A DNA stretch of 64,000 nucleotides from Paenibacillus sinopodophylli (GCF_005930355.1 NZ_VDBO01000011.1:30807-94806); one strand, 5' to 3'. Counted from the stretch's first letter, positions 18,601-27,111 are shown. A program made the numbers and translations. The notes: generated by a model not told the origin, from the sequence alone.

Positions 18601-19752
18601 AGACTGGAAGCCAGGCAACGCCACTGCGTCAATCATCCCTGATTTGTATAGAATGGAACGAAGGTTTTTCTCACGGTCTTCCATAGAAGTAGAAGCATTA
18701 TTTGCACTTGCGGCATTTACTTGCGGTGTGTTGTCGCCTGCGCGTACCGCAGAAAACTTAAACTTATATGTTTTTTCCGCTTGAGGCGCCAAAACTAAGC
18801 TAGTGGAATCAGTAAAATATCCACGACCTGTTTTCGATATATCCTTGGAGTGAAGATATAGAACACTCAGTCCCGGGAACCAGCCGCCGCTGTCACCGAC
18901 CCAGTTTGAGTACAAAGATCCAGCACGAACTTCACTCGCGTCACCCAACCAATAATCAACATATTCGATGCGTGCGCCGCTTTCCGGCACTGGGGAGAAC
19001 ATCATGAAATTCCCTTCGCCGCTCGTGCGGATGGCATAGGAATACCCACTATCAGCACCGGCAAAATTATGCACAGTAACTCGGTTGTCATAGGTATCTG
19101 ATGTACTTAAATATTTGTTATTCCATGGCATCGGCAAACCGATATCACCGAATTCAATATATTTGGTGCTTTTGTTTTTCAAGGTGATTTCCCACTGCAA
19201 TGAACCGTCAGTGGTATCCATATTAAATACAGACTTCACGTCAAAACCTTTCATCACGCGAGCAGCTGTAGAAGTAAGGGCCTGTCCGATAAAATTGACT
19301 TCTACTTTCTTGCCGTCTGAAGAAGCCACCTTCGTAAAATATTGGTTACTAGCATTAATGGTAGTATATTTAGTCGATCCACCAGCCGCCAGTGTTTTAT
19401 TTGTATCAACTTCTACAAAGCCAACCCTGTCGTTAGGGAATACTGCTGTGTCACCGGTACGGTAAGAAAAAAGCATTTCGCCCATCCATTGGTGCTGGAC
19501 GTCGTTCTGTGGTGATGTAGAGTTTGGCAAAACAAAATTGACAACAGCATTTTTTTTGTTTAGTGGGTTATTCTTGATATTTAGTACTTCAATCTGCCCT
19601 AAATCCCCGATTGTAGCAGAAAGACTATCATTGGCGATAGCATTCGCTGCAGCGGATACCGAAGGCGTCTCGTTAATCCCAACCGGCAGTAATCCGGTAA
19701 ACAGTGCAAATCCAGTAACTAATGATATCAATCTTTTGTTAACCGCTTTCAT
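15700..19752 (-). CDS. Large secreted DUF5695-like protein with PKD-like and discoidin-like modules
   Basis: 1350 residues from the ATG at 19752 (CAGGAGG upstream; an ATG 8 codons earlier lacks a site). Residues 1-34 form a signal peptide (KAVNKR, hydrophobic core, VSA). The large N-terminal part (about 40-960) matches my recollection of DUF5695: a beta-rich lobe followed by an alpha-helical stretch of the alpha/alpha-toroid kind seen in glycoside hydrolases (GESWWNFQYTASLAGSIMDD). A PKD-like domain (about 1000-1095, TTYLWEVVST), a short three-helix linker and a discoidin/CBM-like C-terminus (about 1170-1350; WGSWGNASASEYVQYNW, LRVTITKP) follow. It is exported without an SLH or sortase signal. 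Likely role: binding or cleaving an extracellular polysaccharide (inference). A cre-like palindrome lies upstream. Confidence 0.8.
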   Translation of the reverse strand: MKAVNKRLISLVTGFALFTGLLPVGINETPSVSAAANAIANDSLSATIGDLGQIEVLNIKNNPLNKKNAVVNFVLPNSTSPQNDVQHQWMGEMLFSYRTGDTAVFPNDRVGFVEVDTNKTLAAGGSTKYTTINASNQYFTKVASSDGKKVEVNFIGQALTSTAARVMKGFDVKSVFNMDTTDGSLQWEITLKNKSTKYIEFGDIGLPMPWNNKYLSTSDTYDNRVTVHNFAGADSGYSYAIRTSGEGNFMMFSPVPESGARIEYVDYWLGDASEVRAGSLYSNWVGDSGGWFPGLSVLYLHSKDISKTGRGYFTDSTSLVLAPQAEKTYKFKFSAVRAGDNTPQVNAASANNASTSMEDREKNLRSILYKSGMIDAVALPGFQSAINMPVKLDLHFDNTKIDFQSIEIQNILQNDPYDAAHIPVIKGTNRAAMVNNTRTGRGLPSGNPGYTKSATFVETKIIDGEQHHIYALTFDNIGNNSVRVNYKLKSDPVGVNKFTQLEFNILAELDQTSQAHSQFMVNNTQDKVTTSPTFGIYRDWYLATGLDTANSHWGDDWSHDNINFMAMKNYLDPNASEIQSIENYLIDFMWKNYMKYTQSTFTVANYLNASGIYSTSSAPYVRTFSEAMEATGFFNMYRIQKAYPNMIQYRESPQFYLEKAYGIYYNRVGTGATGFYGEQQIPDLIEALKEEGMLTQYNNLKTKFAQNKATSILNAAYPYGSEFEYDNTGEEGAYAAAKALRTYYPQDSKVAKALESMKADDLKTRAMRGIQPTWYFYSVPAFRAGESWWNFQYTASLAGSIMDDMLRYQADGRTSDQTAVAQQRNYAAKISNFNSVNMGQISAQSVGSIAWRFNAHKGGTGTKDVYDGGTRVMNNGWQDFSGESEEGLYGSLLRISSDIVTDPVFGLFGYGATVTDVNNKYNIIPKDGFGKRINLIKEKIYLASESDKIQSALIQKDGKAITLQISNLSQKTHASRITLDGPGVENGYYTIKLNGANAGQFYVQNNKGVAMFQMSSALTTAEVIIEKSLTGSNLAPQVTTEVVTLSPPVNLPILLNGIVTDDGAPNGATTYLWEVVSTPSGGQLSFTNNKAAVTKAVGTIAGSYTARLTANDGALSTSSLLTFVLAGSGTGNVDKTELTNNYNFANSLVAANFTGQGLTPIAAAKTGAAAVIANASATQAEVTLANDQLLTDLRLLTPLNNNMAFAASVSASYTSTWESLPAVKDGLKTATTNPHWGSWGNASASEYVQYNWPQGATIGSSNLMLWNDGQGIKTPTMIEYSYIPKNSSTNAWVTAGTINTGIVALNTPVGSSNIFNINPALEVKALRVTITKPVNDSTGVGLWEWEVIKG

Positions 19753-19934
19753 AATATCCTCCTGTTCACATTTCAAAATTAGATTTTTGAAGATTCAATC
19801 CACTGCTTGTCCTATTACTGAACTAACTGATTACTCCAGTAATAGTAATTCCCTTACGGAATACTTTTTTGAGTTTGGTAGAAGATGACATTGACCCTCT
19901 GTAACGTTCCTATATCTAGTAATTGGCCTTTCGC

Positions 19935-19948
19935 AGAAAGCGCTTTCT
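19935..19948. promoter_or_regulatory. cre-like 14-bp palindrome (CcpA or other LacI-family site)
   Basis: AGAAAGCGCTTTCT is a perfect palindrome with the GAAAGCGCTTTC core of Bacillus catabolite-responsive elements; only the outermost T/A pair differs. It lies 183 bp before the start of the secreted DUF5695-like gene, consistent with carbon catabolite control. Confidence 0.65.
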
Positions 19949-20822
19949 AGTTTTCAGTGATTAATCCTTTCAATTAATCGCTAGAAACTTTTCTTCAATG
20001 ATACATTCCGTAGCAAAATACTAGCTTGACACCGTCCGGGTAGATGTCCCCTCCCTTCAAAATAGCTATAGTTGATACGTCTAGTCATTTCATTCAAACA
20101 CTTAAAACCTATAAGCTCTCCAGAAAAATTCAGCATCAATGTAGTGAATTTACTCAATAACAGCTGCTTTTTGAGCTGCTGCATAACTTCACTGCTTCAC
20201 CATGACACTATAAAAGAAAGAACTTTATACAAGTGTACTAGATTCACATGTGAAAGGAATCCAATTTCTCACCCTGTTTTTTTGAATTTACAACTTTTAT
20301 AAATTACCTCAGAATTTAAATGATTGATTCATATACATCCATGAGTGCGGTGTTGTCAAGTGGGGAGTTACTCGGGCGGTAAGGAATAATATCATGCCAC
20401 AAGTGAAATGGGTGAGGAGCTAACAATAGTTGAATGCATTTTAGGTGGAGAGAACTAGGGTTAACTGCTGCATCGCCTTCAGGATTCAGTTTGCCAACGA
20501 ACCAAATCCCTTATTTTCCTCGATTTTATCTGCACTTCCCTATGTTTTCTTGCTTTCATATCAAACTTTTAGCTATTAAACGTGATAAAAAATGGGAGTT
20601 GAAGAGTGGCGGGAAGCCTTCTAGGAGTAAGAGAGGAGGGAAGTGATACTTTATTTCATTCATTCTGGCTTCAATTGCAAATACAGTCTCAATAGTTGGA
20701 TGCGATCACCAGTTTTGATTTTCTCGAACACCTGATTTTATGGGCTTTTGTCATTTAGGTTGAATTAAAACATCAGGCATCCAATAGTTCCCAATACAGA
20801 TGACTAAATCATGTTGGAAATG

Positions 20823-20860
20823 AAAATAGACGATCCCTATCATCCAGACTCGTCTATTTT
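20823..20860 (-). terminator. Terminator of the MFS transporter gene
   Basis: AAAATAGACGA and TCGTCTATTTT form a perfect 11-bp stem with a 16-base loop, about 80 bases beyond the stop of the minus-strand MFS gene. The A/T-rich ends allow bidirectional use. Confidence 0.7.
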
Positions 20861-20939
20861 CTACAGTTGAATAGGCTTGTGGGGACTTATAATCAGATTT
20901 TCCGAAATATATGCTTTCTATGATCTCCGATTAGGGAGT

Positions 20940-22121
20940 CTAGCTTGGCAGCTCAGCCTTTTTAATTGGTAGTAAACGACTTGTTGCGAATACTACTATT
21001 ACAATCATAAGAGCTGTTATCCCGATTAAAAGTTGGATATTGCCTATAGGGAACAAGAAGCTTCCGATTAGTGGAGCAGCGGCCATGCCGAGATAACGAA
21101 CAAAGTTATAGACACCCATTGCGGTAGCACGCTCTTCAACAAACTCTGAGGACAAGAGGGTTGGCATCACAGGTGTTGCAAGTCCCGTAACGAATCCAGT
21201 AAGCATCAGAGAGATAAGCAAACTAATTAGAGAGTAATCTGCAGCAAAAATGAAAATGACAAGACTCACGATGGTCATAATGCCGACCCATAAGAGTGTT
21301 CGAACTGACCCTATTCGATTTTGTAAACTTCCACTCATTTTACTTCCAACAAGATTGAATATCATGAGGGCAAGGGAGAAAAGACCAATGCTTGCAGCGC
21401 CTAAAGCATATTTAGTTTGTAATATTGTGGGTATAAATACTATTAATGTGTAAAATACATCATACATGATGAAACCGCTCAAAAGAATGACAACACCGGT
21501 TTTGTTTCCTATAATTTTTCCAAATGCTTTTAAACCAAGTCTTGTTACTGCGGGTTTTGTTTTGACTGGTTTAGTCTCAGGTAATATAAATATGGCTGCT
21601 ATTAGGATTAGTAGAGCACTAACTGCTGCAAAACCAAAAGTACCCGTATAACCCCATATACTACCAATAATACCGCCAATGAGCGGACCAATAGCTGGTG
21701 AAATTCCAAGAATCATTTGATAGGTAGCCATACTTTTGGCACGCTCTTTACCCTCAAAAACATCTCCGATCATTGTAGCAGCTACTAACGGAACAACTGA
21801 TGCACCTATTCCTTGGATTACTCGAAAAATGAGCAGCATTTCTATTGAGCTTGAAAACATGCATCCTATAGTAGCTATTACATAAACCATTATACCTGGA
21901 ACTAAGATTTTCTTACGACCGTTACGATCAACGATGGGGCCAAGTATAATTTGCATGGTTGCCATCGCAATAGTGAATAAAGTAACCGTTAGATTTACTA
22001 AATGTAGTGAGGTATTTAGATCTTGTTGCAGATCAGGTAGCAAAGGAATATACAGACTTTGAGCAAGTGATACAATAGCGGCAGAAGTCCCCAAGATTAA
22101 GAGCAATCGTCGTGTGTTCAT
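20940..22121 (-). CDS. MFS multidrug efflux transporter (DHA1 family)
   Basis: 393 residues, ATG behind TGGAGGG. Twelve hydrophobic segments are apparent. Motif A between TM2 and TM3 reads GPIVDRNGRKK, and the TM4/5 region has RVIQGIGASVVP and ISPAIGPLIGG, typical of proton-driven drug:H+ antiporters of the Bcr/CflA-Bmr type. It is divergent from a TetR repressor with two operators in the shared promoter region, a classic drug-inducible pump arrangement. The substrate is unknown. Confidence 0.9.
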   Translation of the reverse strand: MNTRRLLLILGTSAAIVSLAQSLYIPLLPDLQQDLNTSLHLVNLTVTLFTIAMATMQIILGPIVDRNGRKKILVPGIMVYVIATIGCMFSSSIEMLLIFRVIQGIGASVVPLVAATMIGDVFEGKERAKSMATYQMILGISPAIGPLIGGIIGSIWGYTGTFGFAAVSALLILIAAIFILPETKPVKTKPAVTRLGLKAFGKIIGNKTGVVILLSGFIMYDVFYTLIVFIPTILQTKYALGAASIGLFSLALMIFNLVGSKMSGSLQNRIGSVRTLLWVGIMTIVSLVIFIFAADYSLISLLISLMLTGFVTGLATPVMPTLLSSEFVEERATAMGVYNFVRYLGMAAAPLIGSFLFPIGNIQLLIGITALMIVIVVFATSRLLPIKKAELPS

Positions 22122-22141
22122 AAAATCCCTCCAGCTGATAT

Positions 22142-22158
22142 TGACTGACTGTCAGTCA
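22142..22158. promoter_or_regulatory. TetR-type operator O1
   Basis: TGACTGAC and GTCAGTCA form perfect 8-bp arms around one T. It is closer to the MFS start and probably represses the pump. Confidence 0.8.
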
Positions 22159-22181
22159 TAATGTATATTGAGCTTATAACA

Positions 22182-22200
22182 TTGACTGACAGTTAGTCAA
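22182..22200. promoter_or_regulatory. TetR-type operator O2
   Basis: TTGACTGAC and GTTAGTCAA are 9-bp arms with one mismatch around an A, 41 bp centre to centre from O1. It is closer to the tetR gene and probably autoregulatory. Confidence 0.8.
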
Positions 22201-22247
22201 GTTGTACATTTATACTAATATAAAGGAGTGACAAAGGAGATCTGACA

Positions 22248-22841
22248 ATGACACGAATAAGCAAGAATCCTGAGGAACGAAAAAATGAAATACTGTCTGT
22301 GGCTATGGAACTATTTAACTCGAAGGGATATGAAGAAACTTCCGTTAGTGAGATTGTAAGAAAAGTTGGTGTTTCGCAGGGAACTTTCTACAATTATTTT
22401 CAATCCAAAGAAGATGTACTTAATGCTGCTTGTGAACGAACATTAGCATCACGTTTGGAAGCGATAAATCATTTAATTGAAAATTGTGAGATTAACGCGA
22501 GAGAAAAACTGATTCGTATTTTTATGGACGCAACCCCTAACGAAGAGGATGAAGATGTATTTGAATATCTTCATAAGGAAAGTAACAGTACATTGCATCA
22601 AAGATGGATTATTATCGAAATTAATGCATTGCTTCCTTATATCAAAAAAATTGTGCAGCAGGGGGCGGAAAAGGGGGAGTTTCTTGCTCAACAACCCGAG
22701 CTTAAAGCGGAGTTCCTTTTGGTCGGTGTTGCATTTTGGCTTGATCGAGGTGTGTTTACCTGGAGTGAACAACAATATATGGAGAGAAAAAATGCTTTGA
22801 ACGAAATCATTGATCAGCTACTTGCTATTAATAGGCAATGA
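22248..22841 (+). CDS. TetR/AcrR-family repressor
   Basis: 197 residues, ATG behind AAAGGAG. The N-terminal HTH is canonical: KNEILSVAMELFNSKGYEETSV, split here as KNEILSVAMELF and KGYEETSVSEIV, then RKVGVSQGTFYNYFQSKED. The C-terminal helical ligand domain is generic. It is divergent from the MFS pump and 42 bp upstream of a nitroreductase, so it likely binds the two 17-19 bp operators between the genes and is released by a drug or electrophile. Confidence 0.92.
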   Translation: MTRISKNPEERKNEILSVAMELFNSKGYEETSVSEIVRKVGVSQGTFYNYFQSKEDVLNAACERTLASRLEAINHLIENCEINAREKLIRIFMDATPNEEDEDVFEYLHKESNSTLHQRWIIIEINALLPYIKKIVQQGAEKGEFLAQQPELKAEFLLVGVAFWLDRGVFTWSEQQYMERKNALNEIIDQLLAINRQ

Positions 22842-22883
22842 TTAGCATCGCTGAATCAGACTATGGGAAGAAGGAATGGAAAA

Positions 22884-23519
22884 ATGAATAATTCAATAAC
22901 AAACAATTTTAGTGAGGTCTTACATGGCCGTCGTACGATAAAGAAATACGATCCGAATTTTAAAATTAGCAGGGAAGAAATCATTGAAATGCTCGAAGAT
23001 GCTACTTCGGCGCCATCCGCATTCAATTTACAGCCTTGGCGTTTTGTTATTATTGAGAGTGACAAAGGTAAGGAAGACTTGCTTGAAATTGCGCCATTCA
23101 ATTTTTCGCAAATTAATACTTCGTCAGCTGTAATCGCCGTTTTTGGTGATCTGAAGTTTGTTGACCGTGCAGAAGAAATTTACAAAGAAACCGCTGATCT
23201 TGGCTATATCCCGCACGAAATTAAAGATAAGATTCTTGCTATGGTAGTACCCATGTATAATCAATTTTCGATGGATGAGAAAAAAGAGTCTGTGATACTG
23301 GATGGGGGACTTGTCTCTATGCAGTTTATGCTTACGGCACACGCTCACGGTTATGCGACAAATCCAATGTCAGGCTTCAACAAAGAAAAGATTGCAGCAG
23401 TGTTGGGATTAGATCCGGAGCAATATGTTCCGATACTGATCATTTCAATTGGCAAGGCAGCTTCTGAAGCGCGTCCCCCTGTTCGTCTTCCGATCAGTCA
23501 AATTACAGAGTGGAAATAA
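22884..23519 (+). CDS. Nitroreductase-family FMN oxidoreductase
   Basis: 211 residues from the ATG at 22884, which has AAGAAGGA at good spacing; an ATG 7 codons earlier has no site. Family signatures are visible: GRRTIKKYD near the start (FMN phosphate contacts), SAPSAFNLQPWRF (about 48-60) and HAHGYATNPMSGF late. It is expected to be a homodimeric FMN enzyme reducing nitroaromatics, quinones or similar with NAD(P)H. It lies in the same orientation as tetR with a short gap, likely cotranscribed, so the repressor-pump-reductase set looks like a xenobiotic response unit. Confidence 0.88.
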   Translation: MNNSITNNFSEVLHGRRTIKKYDPNFKISREEIIEMLEDATSAPSAFNLQPWRFVIIESDKGKEDLLEIAPFNFSQINTSSAVIAVFGDLKFVDRAEEIYKETADLGYIPHEIKDKILAMVVPMYNQFSMDEKKESVILDGGLVSMQFMLTAHAHGYATNPMSGFNKEKIAAVLGLDPEQYVPILIISIGKAASEARPPVRLPISQITEWK

Positions 23520-23526
23520 CGGAATT

Positions 23527-23588
23527 ATTAATACGAAAAGATGCCCTATTAGCAATGTTTTAATGGCTAGTGGCTATTTCGTATTAAT
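23527..23588. terminator. Long inverted repeat after the nitroreductase
   Basis: ATTAATACGAAA (23527-23538) and TTTCGTATTAAT (23577-23588) are perfect 12-bp arms; inner pairing such as TAGC with GCTA extends the stem. It may terminate the tetR-nitroreductase unit or be a small repeat element. The T run is poor. Confidence 0.5.
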
Positions 23589-23725
23589 TATTAAGTGAAT
23601 CAATTTCATAAATACAAAGCCTTGCTACGACTAGCTTCTTAGGACATAGAAAAGGAGTACCTCCCCAAATCTCGAATAGGTAAAGTTACCACACCATACC
23701 AATAGAGAAAAAAGGAGAACTCCCT

Positions 23726-24882
23726 ATGCCGTATATACGACATGAGAGCTTATTTACCCTGCAAGAGCTTTATAAAATGGAACAAAAAGATCGTTTCCGT
23801 GAGATTTTTGCGACCATCGATATTACGCCTATTTTGCGCTTGGTCAGGAAAACATCCCTTTATGGCGCCCCGGTTGAAATGAATGACAGGGCGATGGTCT
23901 ATTCCTTAATCGTTACAATCGTTGAACGTATTCCTACGATTAAAGATTTAATATAGCAACTTCAAATTGACATCTTATTCCGCCTGGATTGTGGATTTAT
24001 GCTTTCAGAAGCCATTCCATCTGCCTCTTCCTATTCCAAGTTGGTACGAAAGTTGAGTCAAAGCCATGCGCTAGAAGACATGCAAGAACAGCTGTTAAAG
24101 CAAGCCATGGCTGAATCATTCATTACGGATGATACCATTGCTATAGATGCAACCCACATTGAAGCTCGAGATCAAGCACCTGCAAAACAAGAAAAGAAAA
24201 AAACTGAATTGAAAAAGCATGGCCGGAAATCAAAAGTCGAACGTGAGGCTTGGCTCGAACAAAAAGACGAAGAAGAGAAACAAAAGCCAATCTTCAAGAA
24301 AGAAATCGCGGCACAGCTCAGTGAGACGTTTCATGTTTTAAGAGATGAAATGCCTCTTGACCCGCAGTGGGAAATTAAGAAAAATAGTGATGGAAAAATG
24401 TCTTCTGGTATGGCTATAAAGGCCACCTTGCCGTTATCGCTTATAACCGTCGGCGGGAACCTGAACTTCACGGGTTTGACGAACACTTCGCTGCTACCTG
24501 AGTGAGAGAGCATTCTTATCGTTACGACAGCTACGACTCGACCTATGAAACGCTCAAAAACATTCGACCCAAAGAATGTGAGAGCTGTCCACTGGCGAAA
24601 GATTCTCTTTGTCAGAAGGTTTACAAGATGAAGATCACAAATGATTTTAGAAAGTATACCGCTCCCGCTCGAGGCTCAAAACGGTGGAAAGAAATCGCTA
24701 AGAAACGATCTGCAGTCGAGAGAGTTAATGCGTACCTAAAAGAATTCTTCCAGTTGAACAATGTGAGACATCGAACAGGTCAAAAAGCAAAAGCACATTT
24801 TAACCTGGTAACGCTTGTTTACAATTGTACAAAGTTAGCATGTGATCGTCTAAGTCGCCAATTACAAGAACTAACAGCCTAA
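23726..24882 (+). pseudogene. Degraded IS1182-family transposase
   Basis: The ATG at 23726 follows AAAGGAG. The N-terminal frame stops at an in-frame TAG (23954-23956) but continues in the same frame with QLQIDILFRLDCGF and DTIAIDATHIEARD (catalytic Asp). Near 24395 one base is missing: restoring it gives KNVFWYGYKGHLAV. That joins abruptly to IAYNRRREPELHGFDEHF, so the central catalytic part has been deleted, and a TGA (24499-24501) follows. The C-terminal part is well kept (CESCPLAKDSLC zinc-like cluster, KRSAVERVNAYLKEFF, carrying the late catalytic Glu). Two stops, one frameshift and one deletion make it inactive. Confidence 0.9.
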
Positions 24883-24937
24883 TTTTCAAAAGCGAAAATG
24901 CTCAAATTCGGTTAGTCTGCGATTCTGTAACTAAGCA

Positions 24938-25987
24938 TTATGAAATGGATTCAATTATGCGATGTATGTGCAACATCCATTCGACCGGTAAGCCATCCCA
25001 AAGCAGCAACTGAGTAAATCGAACAAAAGAAAGCTCCGCATGATGGGGCAACATGTCCTTCGCGCCATCAAACAGCCATTTGAGCAACACAAAGACGAGC
25101 AATGCGGAGAAGAGTTGACCATATACGGAATTTTCTGTCGTATCAAATAATGTCGGGATGTTTAAATGTTGCTTGTTCCGCCGTTATTCCTATTAAATCT
25201 GTAACGACACGAATTTCTCTACCCTCAAAATCACAAAAGATGACCACACGGTGACGCATCTCAGAACGACACTGAGATGTGCCAAGTTGACAGGTGATAT
25301 CCCGAATTACAGAAGAATCATTGAAAACTTGACGTCGCAAGGCTCGTGGTGTTTCAAGATGAACATTGTCACGAAGTCGAACGACGAAGGATTGTCCCTC
25401 TTTTTTATAACGATCTAAACGCTCCAATTTACCGTAAGCGCGATCCATAACCATAATAAAATCGATGCTTTCTAACGATTCACTTGTCGGTCTATCATGT
25501 TTGGAGCCAATCGTTTCCGTAACTTTAAGTGGCTGCATGTTTCGGTCCTGCAAAGCTACATGTAGCTTCACAGCAGAACGTTCTCCGTGGTATGGAGCCC
25601 AAGGTAACCGTGTTTTTCCCACAGTTATAGTAGTGGAGTCAATGAGTAATAACTCTTTAGAAAAGGCTAGCTTCCGCCTCGTTTCCCGATTGCATTTGCG
25701 GATAAGCAGATGAAAAGTGCCTTAAATGCCGTAAACGGTACATCAGCTGCTTTGCTTGAAAAGGAGGAATAGTGAACTTCCGGCAAGCCGATACAAGAAG
25801 CAAGATTCACACCGAAACGATAACTGGACCATTCTTCACTTGTTGCTGCATACCAATACTGTAACAAATGATACACTGTGAACTTTCGAGCTGTATTCAC
25901 GTAACCGACGGATTGAATGACGAGTGCAACTTCTTCAGGTGTGAGTATAGATTAAAGGATGAATGGAATCGTGATAGACTTTTTCAA
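24938..25987 (-). pseudogene. Degraded IS4-family transposase
   Basis: Read on the minus strand: KKSITIPFIL from a TTG at 25987, an in-frame TAA, then LTPEEVALVIQSVGY and ARKFTVYHLLQYW. A frameshift near 25690 leads to the DDE core (WAPYHGERSAVKLHVAL; DFIMVMDRAYGKLERLD with a catalytic Asp; RRQVF, DITCQLGTSQ). After ITAEQ the segment that should hold the YRSRW..E catalytic Glu is missing, and the sequence resumes in another frame as QHLNIPTLFDTTENSVYGQL and LLKWLFDGAKDMLPHH to a TAA at 24940-24938. It is non-functional and sits head-on to the IS1182 relic. Confidence 0.88.
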
Positions 25988-26019
25988 GGAGTCGTCACCT
26001 TTCGGTTGGTGTCAGTAAC

Positions 26020-26038
26020 AAATAAAGTATTAGACCGG
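26020..26038 (-). repeat. IS-end-like motif, copy 3 (outer end of the IS4 relic)
   Basis: AAATAAAGTATTAGACCGG lies 33 bases upstream of the IS4 relic's start codon, where its terminal inverted repeat should be. This links the motif family to the IS4-type element. Confidence 0.55.
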
Positions 26039-26088
26039 ATAACTCGATTCCACGCGCCTATTCAAATTGTCATACCGTCAGACTCCCT

Positions 26089-26105
26089 AAAATAAGTTTT
26101 AGACT
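26089..26105 (-). repeat. IS-end-like motif, copy 4
   Basis: AAATAAGTTTTAGACT, same orientation as copy 3 and 51 bp beyond the outer end of that copy. Confidence 0.45.
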
Positions 26106-26323
26106 GAGCCTAGAAAATGAAAAAGCGACAGCCAAGGACAAGAAAATAAAGTCCGAGACTGGCGCTACGAATGTATGAATAGCTTCATTCCCGTCACGTA
26201 AATCGGGATGACCATGAATCCTGTCGGGCATACGGAATATCTCTTGCAGTGTCCAATCGCCGGATTCGTTGCCTCCTCGATCAGTTCAAAGTCGATTACT
26301 TTGCTATTCTCTTTTACCCTTAA

Positions 26324-27055
26324 CTACACAATGGATTGCCCTCCATCCACATGCAAAACGCTGCCCGTGCTAAATCCGTTACGGATGAGATAGAGCACAC
26401 TTTCGGCGACATCCTCAGCGGTCCCGATCCGATTTATAGGGAGACCAGAGGCCACATGTTGGAAAAACTGATTGCGGGTAGTAACGTCCATGCTGCTGTG
26501 AGCTGGTGTGTCGATAATGCCTGGAGAAACCACGTTGACCCGAATAGGAGAGAGCTCGAGTGCCAGAGCTTGACCAAAAAAGGTAACCGCCGCATTCACC
26601 GAGCCAAGAACCACCGTTTCTTTGGCCGGTTTGAATGCTGCCGCTCCCGAAAACAACGTAACTGAGCCTTCGTTCGATAGCCAAGGCGCTGCATGTTTAA
26701 CCAACTGGTAGGGACCGAAAAATTTGCTGGCGAATAATTCCTTCACGGTTTGCATCTCGGACTCTTTAAAATCGACCAAGGAAGTTTCTGAAGCGCTAAT
26801 CACGAGATGATCGAACTGCTTGATCCGCTGTTTGAAAAATTGTTTTACCTGCAGTTCATCCATCATATCCAGAACATAGTACTCGACATTCTCACCATAA
26901 TGAGCGAAGCGTTCTCGCGCAAGGTCTAGCTTTGTCTGAGATCGTCCAGCAATAACAACACTAGCCCCGGCTTCAAGTAAGTGACCGGCAGTTGCCAATC
27001 CAATACCTGAACTACCTCCAACAATCACGACTTTTTTTTCATGTAGTGTATCCAT
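26324..27055 (-). CDS. Atypical short-chain dehydrogenase/reductase lacking the YxxxK pair
   Basis: 243 residues, ATG behind GGAGGGG. The Rossmann fold is clear: VVIVGGSSGIGLATAGHLL at residues 9-27, AGRSQTKLD after strand 2, DHLVISAS (NNAG equivalent), VTLFSGAAA with the usual catalytic Ser, and RVNVVSPGIIDTP. Where classical SDRs have Tyr-x-x-x-Lys, this protein reads GSVNAAVTFF, so both catalytic residues are absent. Either it belongs to an atypical SDR group that binds dinucleotide without classical catalysis, or it works by another mechanism. It lies downstream of a TetR gene on the same strand but has its own operator (27076-27091). Confidence 0.88.
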   Translation of the reverse strand: MDTLHEKKVVIVGGSSGIGLATAGHLLEAGASVVIAGRSQTKLDLARERFAHYGENVEYYVLDMMDELQVKQFFKQRIKQFDHLVISASETSLVDFKESEMQTVKELFASKFFGPYQLVKHAAPWLSNEGSVTLFSGAAAFKPAKETVVLGSVNAAVTFFGQALALELSPIRVNVVSPGIIDTPAHSSMDVTTRNQFFQHVASGLPINRIGTAEDVAESVLYLIRNGFSTGSVLHVDGGQSIV

Positions 27056-27075
27056 TTATTACCCCTCCATAGTGT

Positions 27076-27091
27076 TTGGTTGACCAACCAA
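27076..27091. promoter_or_regulatory. TetR-family operator before the SDR gene
   Basis: TTGGTTG-AC-CAACCAA: perfect 7-bp arms with a 2-bp centre, 21 bp upstream of the SDR start. The same architecture occurs at 27700-27715. Confidence 0.8.
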
Positions 27092-27111
27092 TAATTATTA
27101 AAAAAGAAGCA

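Larger units (their letters stand above)
19753..20939. other. 1.19-kb region without a confident gene
   Basis: The right end of this gap holds the terminator of the MFS gene (20823-20860) and the left end holds the leader and a cre-like palindrome (19935-19948). Between about 19980 and 20800 only short frames occur (67 codons on minus ending near 19981; 70 codons on plus at 20434-20646). None has a good ribosome binding site, recognisable domain or neighbour conservation signal. It may be degraded coding DNA. Confidence 0.5.
25988..26323. other. 336-bp gap with IS-end motifs and a coding-like tail
   Basis: It contains two copies of the dispersed IS-end motif (26020-26038 and 26089-26105). 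Its right part (26165-26323, minus) is an open stretch that continues the frame of the SDR gene past its TAG for about 52 codons, including DFELIEEATNPAIGHC. That stretch has no start codon of its own and may be a gene fragment. Confidence 0.45.

Noticed and set aside
19981..20184. 67-codon open frame on minus
   Set aside because: It looks superficially protein-like at its start, but has no ribosome binding site or recognisable family and does not extend; insufficient support.
20434..20646. 70-codon open frame on plus
   Set aside because: No recognisable domain, no good ribosome binding site, and surrounded by non-coding-like sequence.
24502..24882. Independent small gene with a Cys cluster
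   Set aside because: It is the C-terminal part of the broken IS1182 transposase, out of frame with its N-terminal part.
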